A stretch of 64,000 bases of DNA. It comes from Chionoecetes opilio (Eukaryota > Arthropoda > Malacostraca > Decapoda > Majidae). Position 1 is the stretch's first letter, and each line of letters opens with the position of its first letter. A model generated the notes under the pieces. That model saw only the letters and a list, made by a program, of their open reading frames with translations. It had not been told where the DNA came from and made no database searches. This document shows positions 20,101 to 27,544 of this stretch, piece after piece. The position numbers and the translations under genes are program-made. Location of the stretch: positions 62,001 through 126,000 of the forward strand of contig JACEEZ010020019.1 of assembly GCA_016584305.1 (NCBI GenBank), in the 5' to 3' direction.

Positions 20101-22430
20101 GCCCCTGGTGCAGGAACGCCTCTTGAGACTATTGAACACTTTCTGCTGCCTCCCGCCAGGTGGCAGCATGCTCAGCGGTCGTATTGTTTACATTTGGGCA
20201 CACTCACAGTTCACCTGCACGGCCTCCGTTAGTCCCCTGACCCCCACTGCCCCTGGTGCAGGAACGTCTCTTGAGACTATTGAATACTTTCTGCTGCCTC
20301 CCGCCAGGTGGCAGCATGCTCAGCGGACGTAAAAGTCCGCGGCGGGGTAGTTGATATTGGCGGTTGCCGGACAGTAAATACTAGAGTAGGATCTTTTTTT
20401 TTCTTTTTCTTCTGTTTAGAGGATAATTCCTGGACTGTTGCGATTCCCGGACTTTTGCGGTTCCCGGACCAGTGCTCCCCCCTATTAGTCCGGGAAAACG
20501 AGGTTTGTGTGTACGTACCTATATGACTGGACTGCACTCACCCTCCGCTATTTGCATTCGCCAGTGTTTACACTCTGTGTATCAGCTGTTGGAAACAGCT
20601 GTGGGTGGAACTGCCGCTAAACGTACTGTACTCACCCTCCGCCATTTGCATTCCCCAGTGTTTATACTCTGTGTATCAGCTGTTGGAAACAGCTGTGGGT
20701 GGAACTGCCGCTAAACGTATTGCACTCACCCTCCGCCATTTGCATTCACCAGTGTTTATACTCTGTGTATCAGCTGTTGGAAACAGCTGTGGGTGGAACT
20801 GACGCTAAACGTACTGCACTCACCCTCCGCAATTTGCATTCGCCAGTGTTTATACTCTGTGTATCAGCTGTTGGAAACAGCTGTGGGTGGAACTGCCGCT
20901 AAACGTACTGCACTCACCCGCCGCCATTTGCATTCGCCTGTGTGAGCACAAAACAACAGAGATGCTTCCACGGCGAGGTAATCACGTGAAGTGAACGAGT
21001 TAGACGCGGGATGCTGGGCGGATGTTGTGGCGTTCGCTGCGCCAACTAGCGGCGGCGTATCTGAAGCTCGCTCGTAACAAACAAAAAAACAAAAAAATCG
21101 CTCGTAACTCGGATTTTGGCTCGCAACTCAAAGCAAAAAATCGACCGAGCGACTGCTCGTAACTCGGAAAACTCATAAGTTGGGGCACTAGTAAGTCAAG
21201 GTACCAGTGTACACTAACATATATGATATTATTGGTTATAAGATAGGTTATGATATATGATATGGAGAAGGCTACTTAAGAGGTGTGTGAATGATGAAGG
21301 CACAAGAACATAACTCCCCTATGAAATGGGAGAATAGAGTATTTTTTTAAAAGATCAGGAGTGCAGGGATGAGGTGCATGGACAGACGATCGTGGTTATT
21401 TCTAAGCTATGGTCTTCCCCTTGAGGGAACTTTACGGAACAGTGTCTGAATCAATAGATAGATACTTTGCAGTGAATGCACCTCTGTCTGTAACTATTAA
21501 GATTTTCTTTTCAAATTATTTATCATTTAATAGTAAAATTATTTATTATTTATGGTATTGTGAGTTGCTGCCAACTCATACACCATGAAGTTTAGTTTTG
21601 TAAGCAGCCTTGTATACTCCTATAAGGAGAACTGTTGGCTGGAAATCTCAGTTCCCCAGTATTTTCTCGAAACGAGGGCATAAGGTTTTGAGACTGAATG
21701 TCATGTATGTCCTGTGCCCAGTAAAACCAGACATGCACGTGTAGCTATGCATGTTGTGATGCTGAAATGCCTTTTACTGGCTATTTGACATGCATCACTG
21801 GATGATCGTAGCTCTAATTTGAAACACTGGTCATCTGTTTCACATTAAAGCCAGGATATCATTGTTGTTCAGTATGAAAAATGATGCCCTGGTGATGATG
21901 ATTAGGAAAATCAATCTCTAGGTTTATGAAGTCAAGTATATAACTATTTGTGTCTTAAACCAAACTCCTGTCTGGCAGGCAACAAATACCCAGTTTGGAT
22001 TGTGAGTGACATGCGGCGCCGGAGTGACCTGGCATGGTTCAGAGAGCACCACCCTGATGCAGTCTTTACTGTACGCGTCACAGCCACTGAGGAGGCACGG
22101 AAGAGAAGAGGCTGGGTCTTCACTTCAGGTAAGTGGGTCCCATATGAAATTCATTACATAAAGTAAGTAAACTGCATAAGATATATAGCTTTCATAGGCA
22201 TGCAAACTAGAATCTAATTGATGATGCATTGATATTTCTTTCCTGGAGGAGTGGACGATGCAGAAAGTGAATGTGATCTGGACATGGTCACTTCTTGGGA
22301 CATGGAAGTGGATAACAGCCAAGAGGAGGATGAAGGGAATCTGCTGTGTGTGCTTGATTCTTTTCTGACTTTGTGCTCTAAGAGGGTAGCAACAGCAGGA
22401 TGTGACACTGACACCAAAATTACAGGTTAA
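5080..22430 (+). CDS. PMVK: Phosphomevalonate kinase, four coding exons
   Basis: Coding segments 5080-5165, 14119-14324, 21979-22128 and 22249-22430 join in frame to 624 nt (207 residues plus TAA). Every border is GT/AG and intron phases agree. The product matches the animal-type phosphomevalonate kinase, which phosphorylates mevalonate 5-phosphate to the diphosphate with ATP in the mevalonate (isoprenoid) pathway. This family belongs to the nucleoside monophosphate kinase fold and is unrelated to the GHMP kinase used by fungi and many bacteria. Visible landmarks in order: P-loop FSGKRKSGKD (residues 11-20), RLSGPIKQQFA, DYKEKYRSEMITWSE, WIVSDMRRRSDLAWFRE, VRVTATEEARKRRGWVF and GVDDAESECDLD. 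The vertebrate enzyme is 192 residues; the extra length here is an acidic, less conserved C-terminus. The protein ends in TKITG and has no SKL/SRL-type peroxisomal tail. The span is long because introns 1 and 2 are full of transposons. Confidence 0.95.
5211..5758 (+). mobile_element. hAT-type MITE rich in ATTTAAATAC repeats, copy 1
   Basis: Ends CAGAGCTGGGCA and, inverted, TGCCCAGCTTTG bound an interior made of repeated ACTAAATAC and GTATTTAAATAC palindromes. It is a sister of the copy at 5920-7237, which has a clean 8-bp target duplication. Here the flanks read TATGTGGC then four extra bases on the left, and TATGTGGG on the right, a slightly damaged 8-bp duplication. It lies in PMVK intron 1, 45 bp after the exon 1 donor. 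Confidence 0.75.
5920..7237 (+). mobile_element. hAT-type MITE copy 2, interrupted by a solo LTR
   Basis: CAGAGCTGGGCA at 5920 and its inverted form TGCCCAGCTCTG ending at 7237 are flanked by a perfect 8-bp duplication TCTGTAAT (5912-5919 and 7238-7245), the hallmark of hAT transposition. After removing the LTR at 6033-6798 and one ATAC, about 548 bp remains, the same length as copy 1. No transposase is encoded, so it was mobilised in trans. Confidence 0.85.
6033..6798. mobile_element. Solo LTR (766 bp) inside the hAT MITE
   Basis: Begins TGTTGCGCGC and ends GTGTAACA, an inverted TGTT/AACA end pair, flanked by the 4-bp duplication ATAC (6029-6032 and 6799-6802). The interruption cuts the repetitive MITE cleanly. 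GC-rich, with no ORF of note. A 4-bp duplication and these ends fit a Ty3/gypsy LTR left by LTR-LTR recombination; its internal region is not in the window. Strand is not determinable. Confidence 0.7.
7246..8848. other. PMVK intron 1 segment, no gene recognised
   Basis: Unique-looking intronic DNA. Overlapping ORFs of 67-94 codons on both strands around 7554-7866 show no family motif. A simple reading is chance ORFs in an old repeat. Confidence 0.4.
9055..9429. mobile_element. 375-bp TA-flanked MITE (CAGTAAACTCTC family)
   Basis: Ends CAGTAAACTCTCTCAAATT and the inverted AATTAGAGAGGCTTTACTG, flanked by TA on each side (9053-9054 and 9430-9431). It includes repeated TTCAAATTA and GAATTATCCGA segments. 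A second copy is at 23787-24261. Non-coding. Confidence 0.8.
9481..10566. mobile_element. Probable TA-type MITE, right end uncertain
   Basis: A CAGTGGTCCCTCACGTTTGG start after TA at 9479-9480 resembles the pogo-type ends seen elsewhere in the window. A plausible inverted partner is TTTTTGAGGGACAGCCAC near 10550-10566; an alternative is the AAACGCCAAAGGTACCGTCAC near 10370. The hAT MITE at 9520-9947 sits inside it. Confidence 0.35.
9520..9947. mobile_element. 428-bp hAT MITE with perfect 8-bp target duplication
   Basis: Ends CAGAGGTCGGCAACC and the inverted GGTTGCCAACCCCTG are flanked by GTCTAGCC at 9512-9519 and 9948-9955. The CAGGGGTCGGCAACC-type end is a widespread animal hAT signature. 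The interior is non-coding and carries an AAT microsatellite near 9695-9735. Confidence 0.9.
11086..11396. other. Intronic spacer, nothing recognised
   Basis: About 310 bp of intron 1 between two TA-flanked elements; no ORF or repeat seen. Confidence 0.4.
11397..12169. mobile_element. 773-bp TA-flanked MITE carrying a 108-bp tandem duplication
   Basis: Ends CAGGGAGGTCCCG and the inverted CGGGACCTCCCTG with TA on both sides (11395-11396, 12170-12171). The subterminal regions share CTCGTAT motifs in inverted orientation. The middle contains two 108-bp tandem units starting at 11771 and 11879. Non-coding; pogo-like by ends and TA target. Confidence 0.8.
11771..11985 (+). repeat. 108-bp tandem duplication inside a MITE
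   Basis: GGTTGGGGCYGCACACCTGC starts at 11771 and 11879; the units are nearly identical (a few transitions). The phrases CTAATTACCC and CAGGTCACGCCTT resemble parts of the LTR at 26290-26583, so this may be captured LTR sequence. Confidence 0.75.
12468..12905 (+). pseudogene. LINE B fragment (RT domain start)
   Basis: Reads GMKDGKAPGSSGVSSDML, then after frame breaks KSTTDAIYITRHLQEKYKEKK and a degraded DLExAFDR region, ending near 12905. It is colinear with the larger copy at 15290-18175, and it lacks the 654-bp MITE found there, so it preserves the empty site (near 12740-12760). Truncated at both ends and full of frame changes. Confidence 0.8.
12906..14118. other. PMVK intron 1, 3' part
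   Basis: No gene recognised. It includes a perfect 30-bp palindrome at 13589-13618 and pyrimidine-rich sequence near 13790-13960, then the acceptor tract before exon 2. Confidence 0.4.
13589..13618. repeat. Perfect 30-bp palindrome
   Basis: The half-site CCAAAGACTACTGTA is followed directly by its exact reverse complement. It has no spacer and sits in AT-rich intron DNA. It may be two MITE ends joined head to head (CAGTAGTC-type end). Confidence 0.85.
14119..14324 (+). CDS. PMVK: PMVK coding exon 2
   Basis: Preceded by a strong acceptor (poly-T, then CAG) and followed by the donor G|GTAAGT. It encodes IIRLSGPIKQQFANDNGLDY, the SASDYKEKYR segment and the MITWSEAKR helix, ending at YEG, all characteristic of animal PMVK. 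Its length (206 nt) keeps the joined frame open with one base carried to exon 3. Confidence 0.93.
14325..14724. other. Start of PMVK intron 2, nothing recognised
   Basis: About 400 bp of AT-rich intron between exon 2 and the SINE; no ORF or repeat with support. Confidence 0.4.
14725..15022 (-). mobile_element. tRNA-derived SINE in PMVK intron 2
   Basis: On the minus strand the head (about 15022 down to 14950) has an A-box-like TGGTGTAGTGGCTAGCG and a B box GGTTCGAATCC. The body is about 220 bp and ends in a CTTTAC hexamer tail (GGTAAAGGTAAAG on the plus strand at 14725). This layout (pol III head, unrelated body, short tandem tail) is that of a SINE. It belongs to a different family from the 640-958 element. 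Confidence 0.75.
15290..18175 (+). pseudogene. LINE B: ORF2 with RT and Cys/His segment, interrupted
   Basis: Plus-strand coding fragments run in order: a charged pre-RT region (ETWWWNEEVQQKIKEKRIAF, FRVAKQMRKGQKDVQGAKYV), RT blocks GMKNGKAPGPSGVNSDMLKL, STTDAIFITRHLQEKYKEKK, DLEKVFDRIPRRTIRWALR, VGVHQGSVLSHLLF and the catalytic LLYADDLVL (near 17215). They are followed by a C/H-rich stretch (CHKRC ... FCCPVC, about 17435-17505) and a C-terminal segment ending near 18110, then a purine-rich tail. Stops at about 15570, 16036 and 17265, further breaks, and a 654-bp MITE at 16170-16823 make it inactive. The clade is not assigned with confidence. Confidence 0.82.
16170..16823. mobile_element. 654-bp TA-flanked MITE inside LINE B
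   Basis: The left end AAGTAATCATCCAGACC and its exact reverse complement at 16807-16823 give a perfect 17-bp inverted repeat, flanked by TA (16168-16169 and 16824-16825). The other LINE B copy (12468-12905) reads straight through the same point. Minus-strand ORFs of 109 and 118 codons inside have no motif I recognise, so I call it non-autonomous. Confidence 0.85.
18176..18776. other. PMVK intron 2 segment, nothing recognised
   Basis: Intronic DNA with a short CTAGTTGTATTTGCCTAG-type repeat near 18690-18735. No gene found. Confidence 0.4.
18777..19132. repeat. Inverted pair of LINE 3'-end fragments
   Basis: Arms 18777-18941 and 18965-19132 are imperfect reverse complements separated by about 23 bp. 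Each arm carries the end of an RT ORF: the right arm, with frame breaks, reads a KSIHDFKAKIDKL-like motif, the usual C-terminus of Jockey/CR1-type ORF2. The pair could form a stem of about 165 bp in the PMVK pre-mRNA. Confidence 0.75.
19448..20511. mobile_element. Nested TA-flanked MITE with 153-bp satellite
   Basis: Ends CACACAAACCTCGATTTCCC and the inverted form (GGGAAAACGAGGTTTGTGTG, ending 20511) with TA flanks at 19446-19447 and 20512-20513. CCCGGAC motifs repeat inside both ends. The core is five tandem 148-153 bp units. Confidence 0.82.
19691..20336 (+). repeat. Five tandem units of about 153 bp
   Basis: CCTCCCGCCAGGTG starts at 19691, 19843, 19996, 20149 and 20297 (periods 152, 153, 153, 148). 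The last step is short by five bases of the GGGCACACGACACTCAC region. The 176-codon ORF here is just the repeat translated. Confidence 0.9.
20531..20942 (+). repeat. 94-bp satellite, four full units plus a partial
   Basis: ACTGCACTCACCC-type starts at 20531, 20625, 20719, 20813 and 20907, exactly 94 bp apart; the fifth unit stops near 20942. Each unit has CAGCTGTTGGAAACAGCTG, an inverted repeat with a TTGGAAA-type loop. Units differ by only a few bases. Confidence 0.92.
21212..21978. other. End of PMVK intron 2
   Basis: About 770 bp of AT-rich intron before exon 3. No ORF or repeat with support. Confidence 0.4.
21979..22128 (+). CDS. PMVK: PMVK coding exon 3
   Basis: Acceptor CTGGCAG before 21979, donor TCAG|GTAAGT after 22128. 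It encodes NKYPVWIVSDMRRRSDLAWF and then FTVRVTATEEARKRRGWVF. The arginine-rich SDxRRxSDxxWF and R-x-x-RGW motifs are the family's lid and substrate-binding region. The 150 nt keep the frame. Confidence 0.93.
22249..22430 (+). CDS. PMVK: PMVK coding exon 4 (C-terminus)
   Basis: Follows a 120-bp intron (22129-22248); acceptor CTGGAG|GA. It encodes GVDDAESECDLD, the family's conserved C-terminal motif, then a poorly conserved acidic segment (DNSQEEDEGNLL) and stop TAA at 22428-22430. The stop overlaps CAG|GTTAAG, which resembles a weak splice donor, so an alternative downstream exon cannot be excluded. The alignment already runs past the vertebrate end, so this stop is the simplest reading. Confidence 0.88.
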
Positions 22431-23786
22431 GGAGTCTGCAGGCAGGCATTTTTTAGTGTATAGATACTTATTTTGTTGTTGATGAGGTGATTCCTTTCAT
22501 CCAAAGTATGTGAATTCATAGCTGCTGAACGTTAAGATGTATCCTAGTAATTTCAAAGGTCTTCAATGCAGTATATATACCAAATATGAATGTTCCATAT
22601 CCATGTTTTTCATATGACCAGTCTCATCTACTATTTCTATCCAAAGTTATTTTGCAATTAGCTATGAAGTCTTTAAGACAGAATTTAGTTCCATTAGTAT
22701 TAATTTTGTTATGTGTATAATTCAGATCATATTTTATTAGATATGCAGAAATGCCGTCCTCTGGGCGGCTTTTTCTGCTAGCCGACTTTTCTATGTGTGG
22801 CGTCTGGGATGACCGTCTGTCTCATTCTCTCCCGTCTGTAGGGTCTGGTCAGGTGGGTGGTTGGTTGGTTGGTTGGAGTTTTTCTTTATATCCCCACATG
22901 ACAGTTGCTATCTATGCTAAGTTTGGTCCAGATCAGTATAGTAATTTCTGAGATTCTCTTGCGGACACAGACAGACTTCTTTGTTTTATGTGTTTTGCAT
23001 AGATGTTAACCATATTTTCATTTACTTCTTTCTGAGTTATGGCTTCTTAAGTCTGCCTTTTGATTACAGTCATTGACTCATTTTGATGTTTTCATTGCTG
23101 TCATTAAAATGGAAAAAAAAAGATAAATTAATGGGTGTATTGGTGACAGAATCACCTAAATGATATAGCTATAAATTAACATCTTTAAAAAAGAATCAAG
23201 TGCCTAAATCAGAATGCTGTTTGAATGCATTTACGCTTCTACTCAAGATTTGTTTTTGCAGTATCATTTATCATTCCAAGCCACGAGTCTTATTATATCA
23301 TGTGTACTGTGTAGCCCTCTATATTTTATATTGTTAATTATTTACTTGTCTATTTATTAATGCATGTATTTTTACATCAAAAATCATGCCTGTAATTAGG
23401 CTACAAAGTTTATTTGAGACACATACAGCCTGTGCCGGCACAGGCAGATATGTAGTATAATAACACTACTTTTTAATTTAATTGATATTTAGAGTTGGGT
23501 GAATGGGTAAACTACAGGTGGTACCAAAGCCACTTAGTGAAATGCACAATATGCGGTGCATCAGTCAGGGATCTCAAAATGTCTTGCAGTTACTTTTTTG
23601 TTGTTGTAATATTTCACATTCTCATTCAGTAATAACAATGTAACAAAAGATTATCACCTCCGCCAAGGAGGTTATGTGATCGGCTTGGTTTGTTTGTTTA
23701 TTTGTTTGATACCAGGATTACACAAAAAGTTAGACAGATTTATAGAAAATTTTATCAGAGGTGACACATGGTCCAATTTTGAAGTA
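22431..23786. other. PMVK 3' flank; probable 3' UTR and an old repeat
   Basis: No AATAAA is found soon after the PMVK stop; an ATTAAA near 23105 is the first hexamer I notice, so the UTR end is undetermined. 22740-22990 (GCCGTCCTCTGGGCGGC ... GGACACAGACAGAC) resembles the start and end style of the elements at 35955-36925 and 60456-61285 and is probably a related degenerate repeat. CACCTCCGCCAAGGAGG at about 23657 looks like the edge of another dispersed repeat. Confidence 0.4.
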
Positions 23787-24261
23787 CAGTAAACCCTCTC
23801 TAATTCAAACTTCGGATAATTTGACCTGTTTAAGGCCTTTTCAAATTTTTCAACAACTTTCTATAGAATTATCCGGGCCTTACTAGTGTGAGTCCAACCT
23901 CTCCCATGCAGGCCGTAGCTGCCTCAGTCTTTCGCGCACTCTCCTCCTGGCAACATATCCCCGCAGAGTGCTCCCTCATACAACCACGTGTTCTTTTTTT
24001 GCCTCTCTAGCCTTGAAGTGGATTATTTTGTGGATTATTACTATCAGTGACGCCGGAGTGCTCAGTGTACAGTAGTGATGCATTTCAAGATTTCAGTATC
24101 AGCCATGTTTTAGTGAGTACAAGTAATACAATATGCTGTTTGGGCATGTTTAAGTGAGTTCTTATTGTGTGGAGGAGCTAGAGGTAACCATCAGATAATT
24201 TGGACTTTTGGCTAATTTGACCCAGGTCTCCCCCTTTTAGTTCAAATTAGAGAGGGTTTAC
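23787..24261. mobile_element. MITE, second copy of the 9055-9429 family
   Basis: Starts CAGTAAACCCTCTCTAATTC after TA and ends AAATTAGAGAGGGTTTAC, where the last three bases and the TA are replaced by a (CTTTAC)n run. The run is the 3' tail of the minus-strand LINE to the right, implying that the LINE inserted at or next to the MITE end. Confidence 0.75.
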
Positions 24262-25615
24262 CTTTACCTTTACCTTTCATACCTGTGAAGTATTTCGTCA
24301 GTTATTGACGCAGCTGAGACGGATCTCCACTGTTACCAGACAGCTCTCTCCTCCTTGATCCAGTGCAGGAGACTATTTCAGTTGTAGCTGGTGTATCCTG
24401 GTGTTGGCGGTTGGTCTGGTATATTGGCCAGCCAGGCATCCAAGTTGTACTTGAAGGTGTCGGGTGAGACACCCCTCATGTTCCTTAGTTTTGTTGGGAT
24501 GCAGTTGAATAATCTTGTACCACTGAAGGTGAAGCTGTGGTGTGTCAGAGTTCTAACTCTTATGAGATGCTCCTGGGGTGGTGCACATGTAGCACAGCAT
24601 TCCTCTCCTGGGGTGCACTGTTTCTTGCACATTTGTGTTTGGTATCCTGTTTTCCAAAATTTTCCAAAGATAAATGACGACGTATCTTTCTCTGCGTCTC
24701 TAAAGCGAAAACAGGTGCAGTGTCCTGAATCTCTCCCAGTAATTTAGGTGTTCAACTCCGTAGATCTTGTTTATGAAAGTTCTTTGGGGAGCTTCTAGTG
24801 CAGTAATTTCGGATATTTTATGTGGTGACCAGAGCTGACAGCAGTATTCTAGGTGTGGTAGCACCAGTGACTTCCAAAGAGTCAGCATACACTGTACACT
24901 CCTGGTTTGGAAGGTCCTCAGGATCCAGCCTGATAGCTGCCTTGCTTTTGCTGTTATTGATATGATGTGGTCAGAAAAGTTAGCATCATTGCTCATATTA
25001 ACACCTAAATCTTTAACCACCTCCTTGGCTACTATTTCCTGTTGGCTGCAATAGTATTTTGTCGAGGTTTTGATTTCAACTTGGTTTCCATACTTTAACC
25101 ACACAAACTTGTCTCCATTTAGGACCATATTATTCCTATCTAAGTCTTGTTGCAGTAGCTGAGTATCTGGTTGTGCACAAATTTTCTTTGTTATTCTTGT
25201 GTCGTCGGCAAAGGATGTAGCGGTTGAGTGTGCCAGATCTTTATCTATATCCCCTATCATAATGAGGAAGAGCAGGGGGCCTAGGACCGAGCCCTGAGGG
25301 ACACCGCTGACAACACTGCTGGCATCTGATAGCTCCCCTTCGACCACTACTCGTTCTCTGTCGGAAAGTAAGCTATGTAGCCATTCTCCAAGCTTGCCAC
25401 TTATCCCAAGCTTTTTTATCTTGCGGGAGAGAATCCCGTGGTCAACTTTATCAAATGCTTTGGCGAAGTCGAGATATATGACATCCACATTGTCACCATC
25501 CTGAATGTTCTGCAAAACATTCTCGTAATGAGTCAGCAATTGTGAGAGGCAGAAACGGCATTGTCTGAAGCCATGTTGACCTTCATTAAATGCTCCAATG
25601 TCTTCCATGTAGTTA
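24255..25615 (-). pseudogene. LINE C: Jockey/CR1-type RT, 5'-truncated
   Basis: On the minus strand 25608-24700 is a 302-residue open frame: GQHGFRQCRFCLSQLL, VIYLDFAKAFDKVDH, SGVPQGSVLGPLLFLIMIGD, the catalytic SFADDTRI, LGVNMSNDANFSDHI and the thumb (VLPHLEYCCQLWSPHK). After a frame change near 24700 it continues at 24632-24378 with HSFTFSGTRLFNCIPTKLRN and SPDTFKYNLDAWLANIPD, the normal ORF2 C-terminus. The 3' end is a (GGTAAA)n tail (minus-strand sense). The endonuclease is absent, so this is a 5'-truncated insertion, as target-primed reverse transcription commonly leaves. The long open frame suggests moderate age. Confidence 0.85.
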
Positions 25616-26289
25616 ACCAGTTTGGATCAGTTTACTGTAGTTAAGTTAATTTATTTTGGGATTTAATTTGTGTCCGGATTTGGATCCAGGAATATTTTTC
25701 AGTACCGTATATGGCTGCGTATAAGACGACTCGGTGTATAAGACGACCCCCAAAATTTCTAGTAAAAACATAGGTTTTGGGCTATACTCGTCGTATAAGA
25801 CTACCCTCCAAGGTAGACCACTCGGCTTATACAAGGTTAGGTACAAACAGCACATATGGTGGTCTTAAAATTTTATTGACATCTAAAAACATATTAAAAA
25901 TTTGAATATATTAGGAGTAGGTAGAATAATAAAGTTCTTAAAAAAAAAAAAAAAATTGTTTATATAATTCTAAATCTAACTAAAATAGTTATGACTTTAA
26001 AATCCTTCAAAATTATATTCATGTTCATCATCTGACATCAAAAGTTTATCAATGACATCTTGTGATATAGTTGTTAGACAGTCATCGTATGGATCAACTT
26101 CCGAATCAGATGGTGTGGCTTCAGCTTCGGCTTCCTCTTCACCTTCATCTTCCCACAAGTGGTCGTCCTCCATACCATCCAATGAATTCGATATGCCACA
26201 CTTCTTGAATGACTTGATTACTATTTCTGCATTAATATCATTCCAGGCTTTTATGACGAAGTTACACAAGACATCCAACTGTGGAGCAC

Positions 26290-26583
26290 TGTAGCGACAG
26301 CTGGCTAATGACCCTGCAGTACACGCCTTGCACCTGGCTAATCACCCGTCAGGTCACGCCTTCCGAGACCTGACTGAGAACAAATCCCCCTTTGGTCTAG
26401 CACGGGGTGTCCGGGAGGCGGCAGTCAGCTACCTACCCTCACAGGCGAGACATCACACCTCGTCCCTCTGTGTTCCGCGTATAGCATCACTCCCCGCTGT
26501 ACTCATCTATAATCCCGCCGCAATAAACTTGTATGAGGAACCAGTGCTTGGTATAACCCGTGTCTAGCTGAGAGCGCACTACA
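26290..26583 (+). repeat. 5' LTR of gypsy element (294 bp)
   Basis: Begins TGTAGCGACAGC and ends GCACTACA (TGTAG/CTACA inverted ends). It carries an AATAAA at 26522-26527, a plausible polyadenylation signal. Compared with the 3' LTR there are five transitions and no indels. Confidence 0.95.
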
Positions 26584-26665
26584 GTTAGACACGGGTTATA
26601 CCAAACACTGGTTCCTCATACAAGTTTATTGCGGCGGGATTATAGATGAGTACAGCGGGGAGTGA
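26487..26665. repeat. 80-bp inverted duplication of LTR end, next to the primer site
   Basis: 26487-26566 (in the 5' LTR) and 26586-26665 are reverse complements with a single mismatch, separated by 19 bp. The second arm lies between the LTR end (26583) and the primer site (26671), where such elements normally have only a few bases. At the one mismatch the outside arm agrees with the 3' LTR and not with the 5' LTR. Confidence 0.92.
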
Positions 26666-26670
26666 ACAGT

Positions 26671-26682
26671 TGGTGACCCCGA
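26671..26682 (+). promoter_or_regulatory. Primer binding site, tRNA-Trp type
   Basis: TGGTGACCCCGA begins with the TGG that pairs with a tRNA CCA end and matches, from general knowledge of animal tRNA-Trp, the complement of its acceptor 3' strand. It lies 88 bp past the LTR because of the inverted duplication. Confidence 0.75.
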
Positions 26683-26698
26683 GTGTAGCTACGACACG

Positions 26699-27544
26699 AT
26701 GAGTAATTACGGTGCACTCCGCTTGCCGGCTTTCACATATGACATTGCCACGTGGTTATTACACATTGAAGCTGTGTGGGCGGGCTCCCCAGACATCACG
26801 AACCTCCATAAGTTTCAAGCTCTTGTCAGTGCGATACCATCGGACGTCACTGCCCGTATCTCCTCAGTGCTTACAACTCCTCCGGCTGACGGGAAATATG
26901 AGGTGGTGAAAAGTGCCCTCGTTCGCGCCCTTGGAAGGTTGTGCGAGGCTTACGTGGCAGAGCTCGACACGCTACAGTATGACGGTCGTCGCCCATCGGC
27001 GTTTCTCTCCCGTATGCAGGACCTGAACAGAGCGGCGGGTTTTCCATTGTCCGAGGAAATGCTTCGTTACTGTCACACCAGCCTCATGCCCCACCCAGTC
27101 CGCGTGCAGCTAGCGGGCTTACAGGGCCCGGTCAACGTCAACCAATACTCTGAGCTCGTGGACAAAATTCGCGCGGCCTACACCTCGTCCCCCCCTCTTC
27201 TGCCCACCCAGCACTCCTGTGCCTGCAGCGCCTCCGACGGGGTCCGGGCGTCCACGATGTTTACCCCATGTGACACTCCTGCCGCTTCCACAAAAATCCT
27301 CAGTGCGCTAGAGAGACACGGAGCGCGGGCGGGCCATGGCGATGCCCTGGCGCACAGTTCTTCCACGGACGCCTGTCTCTCCGACATGGCTGCTGCCATT
27401 CAAAGATTAGAGGCCGCCTTCTCAACCCTCCACTCACCTACGAGCCGCAAGTATTGTTATTACCATGGTCGCTTCGGCGCGGCAGCCAGGAATTGTCAAC
27501 CTCCATGTTCGTGGTCAGGAAACGACCAGCGCGGGAGTCGGTAA
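26699..27544 (+). CDS. gag: Gypsy gag, 281 codons, CHCC zinc knuckle
   Basis: An intact frame from ATG 26699 (28 bp after the primer-site start) to TGA-type stop at 27542-27544. The N-terminal half has the capsid-like pattern LPAFTYDIATWLLHIEAVW and KFQALVSAIPSDVTARIS, normal for Ty3/gypsy Gag of this group. The C-terminal CYYHGRFGAAARNCQPPC is a C-x2-H-x9-C-x3-C knuckle (about residues 252-269), the unusual CHCC order. Gag forms the particle and binds the RNA. It overlaps the pol frame, which lies at -1, so pol is presumably reached by frameshifting. It is the only intact ORF of the element. Confidence 0.88.
   Translation: MSNYGALRLPAFTYDIATWLLHIEAVWAGSPDITNLHKFQALVSAIPSDVTARISSVLTTPPADGKYEVVKSALVRALGRLCEAYVAELDTLQYDGRRPSAFLSRMQDLNRAAGFPLSEEMLRYCHTSLMPHPVRVQLAGLQGPVNVNQYSELVDKIRAAYTSSPPLLPTQHSCACSASDGVRASTMFTPCDTPAASTKILSALERHGARAGHGDALAHSSSTDACLSDMAAAIQRLEAAFSTLHSPTSRKYCYYHGRFGAAARNCQPPCSWSGNDQRGSR

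Larger units (their letters stand above)
19294..21209. mobile_element. 1.9-kb Tigger-like element with nested element and satellites
   Basis: The left end CAGTGGTACCTTGGCTTAC and inverted right end GTAAGTCAAGGTACCAGTG are flanked by TA (19292-19293, 21210-21211). Subterminal CTCGTAACTC motifs recur on both sides. It contains a nested TA element (19448-20511) and, right of it, a 94-bp satellite. No transposase frame. It sits in PMVK intron 2. Confidence 0.82.

Noticed and set aside
19702..20232. 176-codon ORF
   Set aside because: Direct translation of the 153-bp satellite; no independent coding signal.
19691..20336. Regular repeats as a possible CRISPR array
   Set aside because: Units are contiguous 153-bp repeats without unique spacers, in a eukaryotic intron.
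20472..20902. Overlapping ORFs of 65-80 codons
   Set aside because: Translations of the 94-bp satellite.
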